From the NCBI GenBank assembly GCA_022562895.1, contig JADFOK010000020.1:1-43178 (forward strand): a stretch of 43,178 nt of DNA, given 5' to 3'. Origin of the DNA: Bacteroidota bacterium (GTDB taxonomy: Bacteria > Bacteroidota > Bacteroidia > Flavobacteriales > Flavobacteriaceae). Below the pieces are notes generated by a model, which searched no databases, was not told the DNA's origin, and saw only the letters and a program-made list of their open reading frames with translations. The stretch's first letter is position 1. The number at the start of each line of letters is the position of its first letter. Shown here piece by piece: positions 43,061-43,178 of this stretch. The position numbers were made by a program, and so were the translations under genes.

Positions 43061-43178
43061 CTGAAATATGTATACACAAAACAACAAGTATATGTATAAA
43101 AATGATGGATATGTAAGACGATATAGCGAAAGCTTTAAATTGAAAGTTCTGGCAGAACTTACCAAAGGAAACCACTCT
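43061..43178 (+). mobile_element. Left end of an IS3-family insertion sequence (cut by window)
   Basis: Homology to the serine hydrolase breaks at about 43060. On the plus strand an IS3-type orfA starts some 30 bases later. This spacing is normal for the left end of an IS3-family element. The exact terminal inverted repeat and target duplication cannot be set, because the other end lies outside the window. Confidence 0.65.
43092..43178 (+). CDS. IS3-family transposase OrfA (partial, N-terminus)
   Basis: From ATG 43092 the plus strand reads MYKNDGYVRRYSESFKLKV and then LAELTKGNHS to the window edge, 29 residues. RRYSESFKLKVLAELTKG is the start of the helix-turn-helix OrfA of IS3-family transposases common in Flavobacteriaceae. 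It normally goes on through an orfA/orfB frameshift to the DDE catalytic part, which is not visible here. It runs antisense to the interrupted serine hydrolase. Confidence 0.75.
   Translation, partial: MYKNDGYVRRYSESFKLKVLAELTKGNHS

Noticed and set aside
1..43178. CRISPR array, prophage or known anti-phage system
   Set aside because: No regularly spaced repeats, phage structural genes or recognised defence genes were seen on either strand.

Overview
The window is a stretch of AT-rich bacterial chromosome that reads as a member of the Bacteroidota, most likely a marine-type Flavobacteriaceae. The signs are: a secreted protein with a type IX secretion (T9SS type A) C-terminal sorting domain, Bacteroidota-style -7 boxes (TAnnTTTG) with no clear Shine-Dalgarno sequences, menaquinone genes, bacillithiol synthesis (BshB1), a FISUMP-domain protein, a fused FtcD and many N-terminal lipobox signals. 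I see no rRNA, CRISPR array, prophage or plasmid genes. One tRNA gene, tRNA-His, is present.

Layout. 1-4.6 kb: a cut-off saccharopine dehydrogenase, an OmpA-type lipoprotein, a family 2 glycosyltransferase and a solitary HsdR-N-like nuclease-fold protein, all leftward. The last of these is divergent from holA. 4.7-11 kb: a rightward menaquinone cluster menA - metallo-beta-lactamase-fold hydrolase - menC - CPBP protease - menE, followed by an M24 peptidase and a convergent DoxX gene. 11.5-14.5 kb: an acyl-CoA carboxylase beta subunit translationally coupled to an MFS transporter. 14.6-17.3 kb: a tiny membrane protein, the ABC-F factor EttA, and a HAD phosphatase overlapping ettA by one base. 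17.3-33.9 kb: housekeeping and catabolic genes. These are a sortilin-like secreted protein, an S9 peptidase, a MarR-GNAT fusion with a visible operator, FtcD and HutI of histidine degradation either side of an M3 peptidase, a membrane-embedded spermidine-synthase-like protein, a PIMT with a signal peptide, a PLP-dependent C-S lyase and BshB1. 33.9-34.2 kb: tRNA-His with promoter and terminator, followed by two further hairpins and a decayed second copy of the tRNA 3' end. 34.2-35.2 kb: a secreted M28 peptidase.

35.6-43.2 kb is the accessory-looking part. A leftward redox/stress operon (TMEM175-type channel broken by a one-base frameshift, pirin, small GNAT, CDGSH iron-sulfur protein) ends in a strong hairpin terminator. 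Rightward genes follow: a FISUMP protein, an unusual Rieske-glutamate synthase (FMN domain) fusion and a type II NADH dehydrogenase. The last 1.1 kb is a graveyard: an outer-membrane protein cut to its first ~60 residues immediately after the ndh stop, a 57-residue alcohol dehydrogenase N-terminus, a spacer bounded by imperfect direct repeats, and a serine hydrolase C-terminus interrupted by the start of an IS3-type insertion sequence that runs off the window.

No clearly new defence or biosynthetic system is visible. The best leads are the Rieske-GltS fusion beside ndh, the decayed repeat-bounded gene fragments at the right edge, the tRNA-His 3' duplication, and the frameshifted channel in the pirin operon.
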